Source of the DNA: Kryptolebias marmoratus
Taxonomy: Eukaryota > Chordata > Actinopteri > Cyprinodontiformes > Rivulidae
Direction: 5' to 3'
DNA: 64,000 nucleotides
NCBI RefSeq assembly: GCF_001649575.2
Contig: NC_051444.1
Coordinates: forward strand, 19,272,150 to 19,336,149
Under the pieces are notes generated by a model. That model ran no database searches. It was not told the DNA's origin and saw nothing but the letters and a program-made list of their open reading frames with translations. The position numbers and the translations under genes were made by a program. Of this stretch, positions 23,056 to 34,723 are shown one piece after another; position 1 is the stretch's first letter, and every line of letters starts with the position of its first letter.

Positions 23056-23425
23056 CTAGGGCCCTGCTCTTGCTTGCCACTGACTTGCACTCTGTCTGAC
23101 CTTGACTCTTCTCCCTGCAGGCGGTGGTCCCACAGGGAGGTGGCTTCCTGAAGTTCTTTCAGGCTTCGGTCGACTAAGTCCCAGAAGCCAAGGCTCAACC
23201 AGCAGGCACTCGCCGACGAGCTCTTCCCCCCCGGGCCTGGCTCTAGGAGGGTGCCTCGATTTCACTAATGCAGGCACAGTATTCTGTTTTACTCGGTCTT
23301 TCTTTATCATAAAGGTTTTCAAATCACTCTTAGTCTTACCCCTCACCTGAGGCCAATTTGCCACGGGAGACCCTGCCAGGGCAAATGCCATAGACAGCAT
23401 AGGCCTGAGGATAATGGTGGTACAT
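23056..23425 (+). mobile_element. 5' leader fragment of a fish LINE
   Basis: The block is much richer in G and C than its surroundings and follows the order of a familiar fish LINE leader: CTGACCTTGACTCTTC, AAGCCAAGGCTCAACCAGCA-like, GGGCCTGGCTCTAGGAGGGTG, CATAAAGGTTTTCAAATCACTCTTAGTC, CACCTGAGGCCAATTTGCCA, GGGAGACCCTGCCAGGG and AGACAGCATAGGCCTGAGGAT. Frames of 79-114 codons on both strands are by-products. A second, shorter piece, the next segment of the same consensus, starts at 26817 beyond the gap. Confidence 0.7.
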
Positions 23426-26387
23426 TGATGCCTGCATCATATTGTGGTCTTATTTGTCATTCATTCACTTTTGAGTGATTCAAATTCTTTGCCAGCACCA
23501 CTGTTATACTGTAGATATAGTGTGAACTCTAACATTTACTTGAATAAAACATGTATAATCATCCTTCCATATTAATTCCATAGTTACTGCTAGTGGTGTG
23601 TGTGGGTGGGTGGGGGAGGGTATATATATATAATATATGTGTGTGTTCCATTGTTAGAGGTAGACAACAATAAACCTATTACACACATGAATATGATCAT
23701 TATGAACTATTGTTGGCAAATAACTCAATTATACCAACCTGCAAAAGTCCAAATAGCAATACAGCTGGAGTAATTTATGAAGAGAAAATGTCCCAGTTGG
23801 CTACATGGTGAATCCCTTCCCGAAACATAAGTAATAGTTGGCAGATTTCTGTTACCATGAACATTAGCATTTCTATAGATGATGTTGAATGAAGATGAAT
23901 GAGGTGATCCTCTCCTTATCTAAGAACACAGTTTCTAACTTTATTAGTGCCAGGTAATAAAACTGCAAAATCTCTACACATAAAATCATACAAAATGTAT
24001 GAAAATAAGAGGAAAAATCATCACATTTCTCTCCAACTAATACAACATATAATAATTATAATGTCAGGTAAACTCAAGGCTATAGTGACATTTATTATAT
24101 GTTAAAAAATGATGATCATCTGGTTTTCAGCTGGACAGTGAGCTAAAATGGACCTTATTTCTTTTTGCAAGAAGCAGATTGATGGATCACTGCAACTGAC
24201 CTTCACTGTCACATAACCTAGTCCCATCTTAAATAACTTGTTAGGAGTTTGAGTTGAGAATAACATAAGAGAAGTAAACAAGTGTTTATCCTAACTGGGA
24301 ACTCCTAGTTTACTGGAGAAGCTCCATGCAGTGACCTCATGAAGCTCTTTAATAAAAACGTAATTGGAGTAAAGACACTTTCATTAAAAATAGATTTCAC
24401 CAACTTTGTATTGGTGCTGGCGGCTTACAGTGCAATAATTATAATATTACCTAGACAGATATAAACACAAACAGCCTTGAACTCCAACAACAACCTTATT
24501 CTGTCAGAACCTCTTTAGAATTTACAAGACTCAATAAGTCTGTCTTGCTCCTGAAGTGCATGAAAGTGACATGACTTCATGTCTGTGGTATCTAGGTCAG
24601 ACTTAATCAAATGTCAGATTTTCAACCCAAATGACTGATTCAGAGAGCAGTCATCACTCAAGTCTGCCTCCTTGTGAGCTGTTTCTTTCTCTTTTTCCCC
24701 CTCCTCAGTCTTATGGACAGTACCTTGAATCTATCCTCAGGTAAGGTAATAGTCCTCAGGTAGCTCTTAATTACATCTCATTTGGTATTCATGGTCCCAA
24801 GTATTCATTAACCACTTTGGTCAATGCTAACTGATAAAAGATGAGGTTTTGCCTCAACTGCATGACATTTTTCAATTGGAAATACCTTCCTGATGAAGTA
24901 AAGTACTGAATAAAATGAAGGATTTGGAGAAACGCAAGAATGAAAGGTTTCTGTCGATGAATGGATGTGTAGCTCACTTGACAGCTTTTTAGAAAAGGCC
25001 TTAATGAGTTACAATTAAGTTTTACTTTACTCAATGAATGGAATGCATTTATTTCTAAAATTTAAAAATTGAGGCCTTGCAGATGCATTTTGATGTTTTT
25101 TTTTTTTCTTCTTCTTACTCTTTTGGGGTCATTAAACAATGACTCTGAGCATGACTGCATAAAGAAGAGTTGAGTCCTCCATAGACTAAACCAGATCTAA
25201 AAATCTTTGCTTTTGCTTTCATCAAATTCTTAATGTTTAATTTGTTTATACTGTTGAAACATCAGTTTGTTTGTTTTTTTATAATTGGCTCAGTGTTTGG
25301 TCATCTGTTCATCCCAGATTTTCTTTGTACACAGAATGCTTCTTTCTCCATTCACACTAGACTCACATTTAATTTGGCAAATTATACTATCTCAATGGGC
25401 CCATATTTGTATGAGATGATTATCTGTCGAACGTTAAAGAGAATTGGATTTTAACAAATATTAAGATTTTTTTTGTTCAAAATGTTTTAACGAGTAACTA
25501 GTTCCAAAGGAGTTATAATGTGAAACTGTTTTGTGAATATTCATGTAATTGTACAGTACATCAAACGAGTGGCAAGCTGTATTAATTTGTTTTACAGTGA
25601 AAAAAAATATAAAAGTGTGAAATCCAGTGTTTCACAGATGTACCAGAGAGCCTTTGTTCAGATGGATTTGCCTTAAAGGAATGAGCAATCTAATCAAAGC
25701 TTTTCACCCCTGTAGAATACTGGTAATGAGTTGCAACATTCTCAACACTTTCATTTTGTCTTCTGGGTACATAATCTAACAATTCTTGATGTCTAATTAG
25801 CATCAAAAAGCTGTAAAATGCTCTAAAGACGGCCAGCATCAGTGTGTAATAAGGCAGAAAACACAGCCACACACCAACATAACACAATCACCACCAGCAA
25901 TATCAAATGGTGAAAATGTTTTGTGATTTACATTTGGTGGATGAAAATTATCCGTGATTGCAAGGACACAGCAGATGTTTAACAGGTCAACAATGACAGC
26001 AGGTCTCTAGCACCAAATGTTGTTGTTGTAGCAGCATTTTGCTCCTCTGATTGAACTGTTTGACGCCCGCTGTCACTCTTCTGCTACCCACATGCCAGTC
26101 CAGGGAAGTACACAACAGATGGAAATGGGCATGAAAATAATTATGCCAAAACAAATGTTTTCCTTTTCTTTTTTGTAGACTCTTTTCCACTTTGTATTCC
26201 AGTAAATGTAGCAGTGTCTATTGTCAGTCTGGCAGCTAGAAAAGCTTGGAATACTACTCTGTTGGAATCAAACCCACAAAGTGCAGTTTACTGCTGAGAC
26301 ACATTAACTGTGCCACTTGGGACAAGAGGTCTTTTTTTTTTCCATTTAACTATTAAGCCTTACCAAGAAAATAGAGGCTTTTGGTAG
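23426..26387. other. Unique AT-rich sequence with a small GT/TA tract
   Basis: There is no gene. A GTGTGTGTGGGTGGGTG...(TA)n...GTGTGTG tract lies at 23595-23646. A poly-T run is at 25097-25107. The remainder shows no recognisable repeat. Confidence 0.5.
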
Positions 26388-26607
26388 TGTAGCGAGTTGG
26401 TGTTTTAGTTCCTATGTGGTTGTGTGTATTTGTTATAAGTTTGCACTGTGTTCCTTGTTGTGTTATGTAGAATGTTGTGGGTTTCCTGTTTGACGCTGCT
26501 GACTCCCGCCAGGTAACAGCTTTACCGTGAGGGCAGTAGAGCGCCAGGTCCGGGACACGGGAAGGACGGAAGAAGAGGGGCAGTGTGTTATTGTTTTTTG
26601 CCGCGAG
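26388..26607 (+). mobile_element. LTR copy A, cut by the assembly gap
   Basis: These 220 bases, starting TGTAGCGAGTTGG, match 31164-31383 with a single difference (CCGTGAGGG here, CCGTGGGGG there). The rest of the LTR (about 111 bp by comparison with copy B) must lie in the N run. The near identity means the two copies separated very recently or are linked by gene conversion or assembly effects. Confidence 0.85.
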
Positions 26608-26816
26608 NNNNNNNNNNNNNNNNNNNNNNNNNNNNNNNNNNNNNNNNNNNNNNNNNNNNNNNNNNNNNNNNNNNNNNNNNNNNNNNNNNNNNNNNNNNNN
26701 NNNNNNNNNNNNNNNNNNNNNNNNNNNNNNNNNNNNNNNNNNNNNNNNNNNNNNNNNNNNNNNNNNNNNNNNNNNNNNNNNNNNNNNNNNNNNNNNNNNN
26801 NNNNNNNNNNNNNNNN
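26608..26816. other. Assembly gap (209 N)
   Basis: Undetermined bases follow directly after LTR copy A. If copy A is complete, about 98 bp of unknown non-LTR sequence also lies in the gap. Open frames written through the N run are meaningless. Confidence 1.
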
Positions 26817-26872
26817 ATTGGGACACTCAAACCCCTCCACCACGATAAGGTGGCAGCCCAGGGAGAGACAAG
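26817..26872 (+). mobile_element. Short LINE leader fragment after the gap
   Basis: GGGACACTCAAACCCCTCCA followed by CCACGATAAGGTGGCAGCCC is the segment that normally follows the leader block seen at 23.06-23.43 kb in fish LINEs. It is therefore a second piece, or another copy, of that LINE family. Confidence 0.6.
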
Positions 26873-27419
26873 CAATTTCAGAAATCAGTCATTTGATTAA
26901 GAAGCAGAAACAACAAAACCACAAATATTTATAAAATTATTTAGGAAGTCAATGATGGGATATTATTTTTAACATAAAATAGGTGAGATAAGAATATGAT
27001 GAATATCACCTACATTCTACATATTTGAAATGCAGTTTTTCCACTAAGAAAAATTTCTTCCTGGCTAATAGAATACAATAGATTACTCCTTTACTTGTTC
27101 CTTAGTGGGGAAAATTGAAGAGTATCAACTGCAAAGTGATTGGCAAATTGAAGCATTTAGGAAACAAAACTTTTCACACATTAAAGCAATAAGAATTAAA
27201 GTGAAAAAAAGAAAAACTATATAGCTGTGACAAAATACTGAGTGAAAATCTATACAGTTAATAAACAGTAAATGTAGGTAATAAAATGATAGTGGAACTG
27301 CACAATTGTGCTTTTATTTGTGCAAAAACTAGATACATACAAGAATATGGAGATCTGCGCGAAGAACAGCAGAAATGTAAACGGTTTATTTGGCTTGTTG
27401 CAAGGAGTATTGGTTGTAC
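26873..27419. other. Unique sequence
   Basis: AT-rich with no recognisable gene or repeat. Confidence 0.45.
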
Positions 27420-27840
27420 AGTTAAACAGGTGCTGGAAAGAAATATCTACAAAATTGCTCCTTTGTGCATTTGTGATGCAGCAGCCAGTCACTAAAGGAG
27501 CTTTCCATTGCTGTTACAGTGTCATATTTGGGGTGAGAGATATTGTCCAAGAGTGATGTCAATTTGGCTACAGTTTTCCTGTCTCCTACCTTGTAATGGA
27601 TCAAGGGGGCATCCCAGGACAGTGCTGACCTTCCTAATGAGCTCTTCGCTATTGATAAGCTGCTGCCCCAGCAGACCACACCATAGAATATTGCTGATGC
27701 CACAACTGTGTCACAAAAGGTCTTCAGAAGTGCCCCTGCACTCCATAAGACCTGAGCCACCTGGACCTGCAGCCTTTTGCACCTCAATCTTACAGAGCTC
27801 GTTTCTCACCTTCAGTGTTGAGAGGGATAGAGTAATGCTG
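27420..27840 (-). mobile_element. Rex1/CR1-like LINE, C-terminal fragment
   Basis: The minus strand holds a 121-codon open stretch (27422-27787) with LLKTFCDTVVASAIFYGVV followed by CWGSS, then a region of SLGR and LDNISHP, then FSDWLLHHKCTKEQFCRYFF. This is the well-known C-terminal end of fish Rex1/CR1- or jockey-type reverse transcriptase polyproteins, normally reading ...FYDSVVASAIFYGVVCW... and ...RYRRSFLP. The upstream polymerase core is absent, so it is a 5'-truncated dead copy. Confidence 0.85.
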
Positions 27841-28245
27841 TGATCACAATTGCTGTTTAGACAAGACTGCAAAAGACTTTGAATCTGCTGTAGTTTCCAT
27901 GCCAGGTCACTAGCTGGTGCTGTGATTTTTCTATTTCAACAACACACACATGAGCACAGACATTTTAGTCTTGAACATGAAAATAGTTGCATCCAAAATG
28001 TACAAGTACATTTGTTTGGACAAATTTTGACAAATTTTGTTTTGACAGTGTTTCTAGAATGTCAGAACTGTGTCTCCACTGACCTAAGAAATGGTGTAGC
28101 ACATATATGTTCAGTGTCAGAAGCTCTGATAAACTCAAAAGAGTGAGCAGTACAAACAGCACTTTGCCTCTCACCATTTAACATGAGTGCATTGTTCATT
28201 GCGCAAGTGCAGAAAAACATTGACTGTAGCCATTCATAGTGCTCA
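27841..28245. other. Unique sequence
   Basis: No gene is recognised. A small direct repeat of GACAAATTTT occurs near 28019-28038. Confidence 0.4.
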
Positions 28246-28410
28246 TGCAAGATTTCACACCAATGCCGTTTCCAAAAGATTTCCACTCTGAGACATGGAA
28301 GGCAAAAAGTTTCAGTTTCATAGAAAACGAACACTGTTGCTGTGCACATGAATGGCCAAACACAGAAATTACACGGTTTTACCTAAAAACAATGTTGTGT
28401 AAACAGGGCC
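28246..28410. mobile_element. DNA-transposon-like repeat fragment
   Basis: Phrases such as GCCGTTTCCAAAAGATTTCC, AAAAGTTTCAGTTTCATAGA, AATGGCCAAACACAG and CAATGTTGTGTAAACAGGGC follow the pattern of a vertebrate non-autonomous DNA transposon rich in GTTTTC/GTGTAAAC phrases. The match is from memory and the ends are not defined. A 95-codon minus frame (28062-28349) overlapping it has no domain. Confidence 0.35.
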
Positions 28411-29849
28411 TCAATGTTCTTACTGCAGAATTGCTCTTTTATTGTTGAGGCCCCATAGTTACCCCATCTATCATTCACAAACACAACAAGTTCCCCTAGT
28501 ATGAATAAATGTACTTAAACTAGTAACAATTTTATTATGGATAGCTAAAATTTTAATTCTATCTTTTTAAATGTGTCATTCTGACAAGAAGGAAAGGTAT
28601 CTAAAAAGATATTTAGAGACAGGGTGTGGTTTGATAATAAATACAGCATGCCATAAACAAAGAGCAGATTATACTACAATGATATAATTAATATGCTGAT
28701 AGACACATCTCATCAACACAGTATACTACTAGTCCAAAAGTCCCCGCCTTCACTTGTCGTTGGGAGTTGAAGCTAGCTGGAATTGATTTCTGAGAGTTGT
28801 CATGTTGTATTTTTGGAACCAGTCTGCACGTTAGAGATGTGGGGCTTTAAGTCCCACTTATGACCATTACACACAATCCTTGTGTCACATGACCTTTTGT
28901 TAAAGCATGAAATAACTAATTACATCAAAACATGATAGAAAAATTCATACTTGGACATATAGCAAGGTAAGAACTATGTGAATCTACAAGAGTCAACACC
29001 TGAAAAAAAATTTAACTTAAGCCGAGTAGAGCAGAGTAGAGCCGGACTTCTGAATTAGGGCTCGTGTAAAAGGGGCATAACTGTTGAGTTAAAGAGTCTA
29101 TTTATATTTCAAAATGCAATGTTACAATTGTGTGTAATTTTATACCATCCTGTGCATTTTGAAAAATTTAGTAATCAGTTTATTTTAATTTCTAATTATG
29201 TCATATCTGATCTCACCTTCAGATCACAGAACTGTTCGGTTAGGTCCTCCTTCTTGCTGACATGGGAAAAGGAACGAAGAGCCCCTGTGAGCCTTGGAGG
29301 AGCCATTCTACTCTGTCCTCCTGGTTGTCCTTCAGACTCTGAGACAAATACAGACATAATGTATTCTTATTGTAAGCTTATTTTTAAATATGCTTAGCTC
29401 AATAGCTGTAGTGTTTCCTCACACTTACAAATTCCTTCTACCAAACGCACAAAATGTATGTTTAAAGCTTACTGATTAAAGGAGACTTATACTAGCTGGC
29501 AAATTATAACATGTTACACCTGTGATAGTCTGTGAACATCATCATAACAGTGAACCTCCTGAAACACAACCAAAAAACACTTTTCAATAAAAATCTGATC
29601 CAGTAAGAGTAATTTTGTTGCTTGGAGGAGTAACTGAGGTACCAATTAAAAAATTAGAAGCATTTAACGTTTTGGAAAATAAATCATAAGTAATAATGAA
29701 GACTGAAAATTACAGAAAAGTTCAAGAGTCTGACATCTAAAAAATACCATGTTTACGAGCTAACTATACGTCAGAAATGAAGAATATGCCATACACCTGA
29801 GCAACCTTTTACATTTCATTAATATTTATCACCCACTGCAGAGAGGCAA
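28411..29849. other. Mostly unique sequence
   Basis: There is no gene. At 29020-29078 the string GCCGAGTAGAGCAGAGTAGA followed by a CGTGTAAAAGGGGC phrase resembles the terminus of fish hAT elements, but a partner end was not found. Confidence 0.4.
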
Positions 29850-30160
29850 TGTTTTGCCCGTGTGCATGTGTTTGTGCCTGTTAGCAAAATACCTCATCAG
29901 CCACTGACTGAACGAACTGCAAACTTTGAAACTTAAAAAAAAGTAATCATTCGATGTACATGAACAAAAGGGTCACCATAGCTATTAGCCAACACAAAAA
30001 TGGCTATAATCCAGTGAGTTTTAGAGATATTGAGCTAAAATTTGGAGTGATCGTAGCTGAGACTCATTCACTACACATACTCTGAGATGGCGCATAAATT
30101 TATTTTCAGGTTTTGACCAGGAGCTACAACTCGTTTTTCAACACAAGATGATCTTAGTTT
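29850..30160. mobile_element. Interspersed repeat fragment of unknown class
   Basis: The text TAGCAAAATACCTCATCAGC, AATCATTCGATGTACATGAA, AAAAATGGCTATAATCCAGT, TGAGCTAAAATTTGGAGTG and AGCTACAACTCGTTTTTCAA follows a repeat I remember from cyprinodontiform and related percomorph fishes. It has no coding content and its ends are not visible. Confidence 0.45.
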
Positions 30161-30169
30161 AAAACTCTG

Positions 30170-30620
30170 ACAGGAACGACGGCCGGCGATATGCGTTCCT
30201 ACAAGGAATACTAGGCCTTCAATCAGACATTAAGTTTTTAAATGCCAGCATTGATATACTCAGAAACACGCTGAATTTTGGTTGGAGAGGGTCTGTTCGT
30301 TCCTAGCTCAACTCAGTTTGTCAGGCTGTCTGCCACTTCCGTAGCCGTTAGCTTTAGCACTGTAACTAAATAAAATACAGTAAAAATGTTTAAAGAGTGT
30401 TAGGTACCGGACATGACTTACAGTTTACTTTTCTGGAGTTATTCCTCCTAAAGCGCCTTTTGAAAGTGCAGTCAGAGGCACAACAAGGCGCGTGGAAGAA
30501 ACCTGCCGGCAGATGTGAAAGCAAGTTGTGAAATTGCTTAGAATTATGGGTAATGTAGTTTACACAATATTAATACCATACAAGATAGGCTAAAGGAACT
30601 ACATTACCCACCTGTGCTAC
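30170..30620 (-). promoter_or_regulatory. Promoter-like CpG-richer block with ETS and ZNF143-like motifs
   Basis: CpG density is clearly above the surroundings (five CpGs within about 30 bases at 30177-30205, others through 30510). On the minus strand there is ACGGAAGTGGC (complement near 30335-30345), an ETS/GABPA-type site, and ACTACATTACCCATAATTC (complement of about 30541-30559), which resembles the ZNF143/STAF element ACTACAATTCCCAGAATGC at most positions. A second ACTACATTACCCA lies on the plus strand at 30598-30610. ETS plus ZNF143 sites are typical of TATA-less vertebrate promoters. No first exon with a convincing frame was found on either side. Confidence 0.3.
30547..30610. repeat. 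14-bp perfect inverted repeat
   Basis: TGGGTAATGTAGTT (30547-30560) and AACTACATTACCCA (30597-30610) are exact reverse complements separated by 36 bases. They are also the two ZNF143-like motifs of the promoter-like block. Confidence 0.9.
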
Positions 30621-31163
30621 ATTTGTAAGGGAGATGGCCAAACTGCATCATAAAAATATTTACTGTACGCCTTTATTTACTGACTTAAATTGGAATTGTA
30701 ACGTTTGTTGTTTTCTATCTGTAATATTACAAATCATACAGAAAAGATGTTATGAATTTTAAGTAAAACAGATTTCTTTTACAAGATTAAAATTGAAAGC
30801 AAAGCTTAGTTTTACTTACTTTCACCCTCACTGTCACAGACAGACTTCAATTTCATTTAGTTTTGAAATATTTTAATTACATTGGTTTCATCTGTCTCTT
30901 TCTGTCAAACACTGTTTCTTTTGTAATTTCAAATTTCTAATTTGAGTAATGTTAATGTTAACATACAGTATGTGCTTTTAGTTGTGACAGTAGAAGTTTT
31001 ATGTGTTGTGTTATAAAGGACATTTGGAAAGTGTTGTAGATGGACAACAAGAAGAGCCAATGAGGACTTTTTGAACATGTGATTTTCATGTGTTAATAAA
31101 GAGAGCTGAGTCCACAGAGAAGGAAGACGAGTTCCAGTTGCAATGCCTTTCAATGGATGGTAT
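30621..31163. other. Unique AT-rich sequence
   Basis: There is no gene. The end of the block (31096-31163, TTAATAAAGAGAGCTGAGTCC onward) resembles the polyadenylation region of an LTR but has no partner and no clear boundaries. Confidence 0.4.
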
Positions 31164-31494
31164 TGTAGCGAGTTGGTGTTTTAGTTCCTATGTGGTTGTG
31201 TGTATTTGTTATAAGTTTGCACTGTGTTCCTTGTTGTGTTATGTAGAATGTTGTGGGTTTCCTGTTTGACGCTGCTGACTCCCGCCAGGTAACAGCTTTA
31301 CCGTGGGGGCAGTAGAGCGCCAGGTCCGGGACACGGGAAGGACGGAAGAAGAGGGGCAGTGTGTTATTGTTTTTTGCCGCGAGCGCCCGGTCTGGTCGAC
31401 TCTGTAGAGGCGTGAGCTGTAGCCTCCGTAATAGCATCTCAGTTCTTCATTAAAAGCCGAGTTCAACCGGTAAAACCTTTTCTGCGTCATTACA
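31164..31494 (+). mobile_element. LTR copy B (331 bp, complete, apparently solo)
   Basis: The sequence begins TGTAGCGAG and ends GCGTCATTACA, fitting TG...CA ends. ATTAAA (31449-31454) can serve as the polyadenylation signal close to the 3' end, as in fish Gypsy LTRs. Flanking 4-mers are GTAT (left) and GTAA (right), an imperfect duplication. No primer-binding site follows and no polypurine tract precedes it, so it is not visibly joined to an internal region. Its 92-95 codon antisense frames are shadows. Copy A lies 4776 bp upstream in the same orientation. Confidence 0.8.
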
Positions 31495-34000
31495 GTAATC
31501 TTCAGATAAATAACCATTTTTTTTAGTTTTGATAGACAGAATTCTGTCTTTTTGAAAGTTATTTATTTATATATTTATTTATTTTACCAATGGAAGAAAA
31601 CGTGAGGATTAAACAGATCTGTTAGTATAGATTGTCAGTCATTTGGGACACTGAGGATTAAAAAATAAGAACATGAAAAACACACCCCAACACACCCAAA
31701 CTATAGAAATATTTATAGGACTTAACGCTACATGTAGATACAGATTAATCAAACTCCTTTAATCTTACTACAACACAAAAATTTAGCTTTTTTATTATTA
31801 TAAGTTGGATTACTTACATCATTAAGTAAAATGTCAGTTGTTTTGCAGGTAGATAAACTTAAATAATCTTTAAGTTTCTGCTGTATGATTAGTAAAAAAA
31901 AAACATGTTTCTGTGCAGACTGTGAGCTATGCCCAGTCTTTCAGCACCAAGTGAAGTACCTTTAGTGAAAATGAGTCCTAAAAATACCCATGGTCCTTGC
32001 AAATGTATATGGCATTTTTCATAAAGTGCAGTATTTATAGACTTTTTATGTTGGCATATTTTGACTTTTTTATGTGGTTTAATACATGAGGAAATGAAGC
32101 ATCTTTTCTATAAAGTTAAGTCTTGTAACATAGTCAATGGTATGCATGTAATGTTCATAAGTCCTTTCAATCATTTTTGTGTGTACGTAAAAAGTTGAAG
32201 TTACAGCACACTATGGTATAAGCAAGGTGTATGCTAAATAGTTATTGTTTAATTGTCTCCTTGTTTTCACTGCTGTGGCGTTTTGTTTTTACCTGTGATG
32301 TTGCTACAGCAAATGTGTGGTGTTCACCAGCATCTTCTTGTCATAGTTCTTCCCTGGGCCTGTGGTAATTGCCAAATTGTTGTCTTCTGTTATGCTTTCT
32401 GTGCATAAAAGTGCCACAAGTACCTGACAATACTGTGACAGTGCAGCCATAACAGGTGGATTGCTTAACATGAGATTGGGTAAGCTTTTTATTGGGTCAC
32501 TGCTACATAACGTTTGCTATTTTTGAGATTTACGTTTCTAAGTAAATACGTTCATGCTATGACATTTTTTTGACATGACCAAAATATCTGAAGCCAACTG
32601 GCACTATATACGCTTTAAAAAAAATTAAATAACGACCCAATGTTTCACTTTTTTAATTCTTGTAGCCAAGTATCTTTATATGCCAAATAAATACGAGGCA
32701 AATGCACAAAAGTGAGAACAGGGTATGTTTAATATATAATGCTCCAAGTTCTATCTTAGGTGCTAACTAAGATAAGGACTAAGAAGCACAGGTAATTATG
32801 AAAATATATCTCAAATAAAAGACAAAAAAAAACATCTAACATGAAGAGTTTTTTTTAAATTTGCCAGTTTTAACAAACTTAAAGATGGAATAGATCTCAG
32901 AGATGGAATAGAAACACAAGATAACAATTCTTATTTAAAAAAGGCAATACATACATTAGCATTGACTTCTTTGTCAAAATTAAACATAGTTTGACAAGTT
33001 AACTTTCACAACTGAATACATGTTAAAGAGCCATTATTGTCTTTAAATAGATGACAGAAATGATCAAAACATGTTCTTTTTGCTGCCCCATTATAATACT
33101 GTGTGCTCTTTACATTGAATGCCCATTGTGAGGAGAAACCCATTAGGAATTATTCTTTGACAACAGAATATGCTTTTACAAAGACAAATGTTCTCTTGCC
33201 CCATGCCTTTACTTGTTAATAGAATGAGCTCAGAATATCTTGACAGTGTAACAACTGGGATTTTTATAGAAACCCGACTTTACTGCATTAAAAATGCACT
33301 TTTATCAGAGATAAATAATGCCTCTGGAATGCCACAAAAAGCTAAATCTGACATGTTCAAATGGGTTAAAACATTGACCTAAAATGTAGTGACAGTTCAG
33401 CATTGGGAATTTAAATTATTTTCTGTCAATCTAATTACATAATTTTTATTTAACTTTGTTTTAAATTGCAGCTTACCTTGGCTGCAATATTTTTAATATG
33501 TTTTTTAAGGTCTAAGGAAATACAACTTTAAAATACTAAACAGTTACTAATGTTATAGTTTTCAAAAGTTTATTTGATTCTTTAAAACGAGTAAGAAAAT
33601 CGTGTGATGTCGCAGGACTATGACACGTGTTTTACAAGGAATTCATATTTTTGAAAGAGGAATAATTTGATACATGAAAAGATACAAAGATTCACACTGA
33701 TAAAATGAAAAAATAAAATAATAAAAAAATTACTTTTTACAAACTTGCATCAATAATATTCCTGCAAACAAATCAGTGTTGTGTAAAAAAGCTGTTGTAA
33801 AAATGTTGAGAAGTTTTCATTTACAGTTTTCTGTGTGATAAATGATCATAAAATTGAGCTTGTACAGAAAAAAATAAAAGCTAAGGGACATCCAACAACC
33901 TTAGGGGCTAAGAATTCATGAAAATTAATGGCGCCGTGTAAATGTTAGTTGCTTCTCAAATGTCACAATAATCTGCTGTGTTTTACCTACCAACAGATGA
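31495..34000. other. Unique AT-rich sequence
   Basis: No gene or recognisable repeat is present. A 70-codon plus frame (33170-33382) has no family signature. Confidence 0.5.
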
Positions 34001-34237
34001 AAAAAGACAATTCTATTTTCAGAGACACGGGGTTGCACCCTCCTGCTCACCGACCTCCACCAGATGAGAGCCTTCACTAACAGAGATTGCAGAGAGCAGA
34101 TGAAGAAAACCTTCAGTCTGTCTTCAAGCACAGAGGACAACAAGGGACAGCAGGATTTATGCCACTTTGTTGTTTCTTTTCTGCGTGGTGCTTCAAGAAC
34201 AGATAAAGAACCTACAGCTGTTAAAACTCTACAATGA
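34001..34237 (+). other. Uncharacterised open frame behind a good splice acceptor
   Basis: A 78-codon stretch without stops follows an acceptor-like tract TTCTATTTTCAG ending at 34022. It has ordinary vertebrate-like composition (about 45-50% GC, against AT-rich flanks) and includes the segments CTLLLTDLHQMRAFTNRDC and CHFVVSFLRGASRTDK. It ends at a TGA at 34235-34237. No known domain is recognised and no matching donor or neighbouring exon was found. It could be a terminal exon, a noncoding exon or chance. Confidence 0.2.
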
Positions 34238-34692
34238 ACGTTTGTAGCTGACTGTTTAGATTTGTTTTAATTATATTGCAGCTGGGGGCTGAGTTCAGAG
34301 AGAGATCCCCCCAGGAGGCTTCCTGTCAGTTTTAATACCCATTAGACACTTGTTCTCTGATGTTCACCTACAGCAGGTTCTTTCAAGATGTTCTTCTACA
34401 CATTAGTAGTTCCCATTAAACTTAATAAAATACCTTATTATTTGTTTGTGAAGAAAGTGAAGAAATAAAGATTACTTAACTTTTTGTATAAACAAAAACT
34501 GTTACATTAAAGTATAAAAAGAATTAATGTAAACTGTATACTAAAGAAAAAAATACTTTTCATGACATTGCTACAGTAGGAGCAAATTCAGCTTTGTAGC
34601 AAAATTTCTAAAATAAATTTGCCAAACTATTTTTATATTTTCTGTATTTCAGCTTCTAATTTTAATATAACAAGTGTTACATTCTTCTTTTT

Positions 34693-34723
<31 letters not shown>

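Noticed and set aside
26353..26934. Open frames of 87-157 codons across 26.4-26.9 kb
   Set aside because: They run through the 209-N gap, and the flanking part is antisense to or within an LTR.
26388..31494. One complete LTR retrotransposon bounded by copies A and B
   Set aside because: No gag-pol, no polypurine tract before copy B and no matching outer duplication are visible. It is kept as an open finding because the gap hides the critical site.
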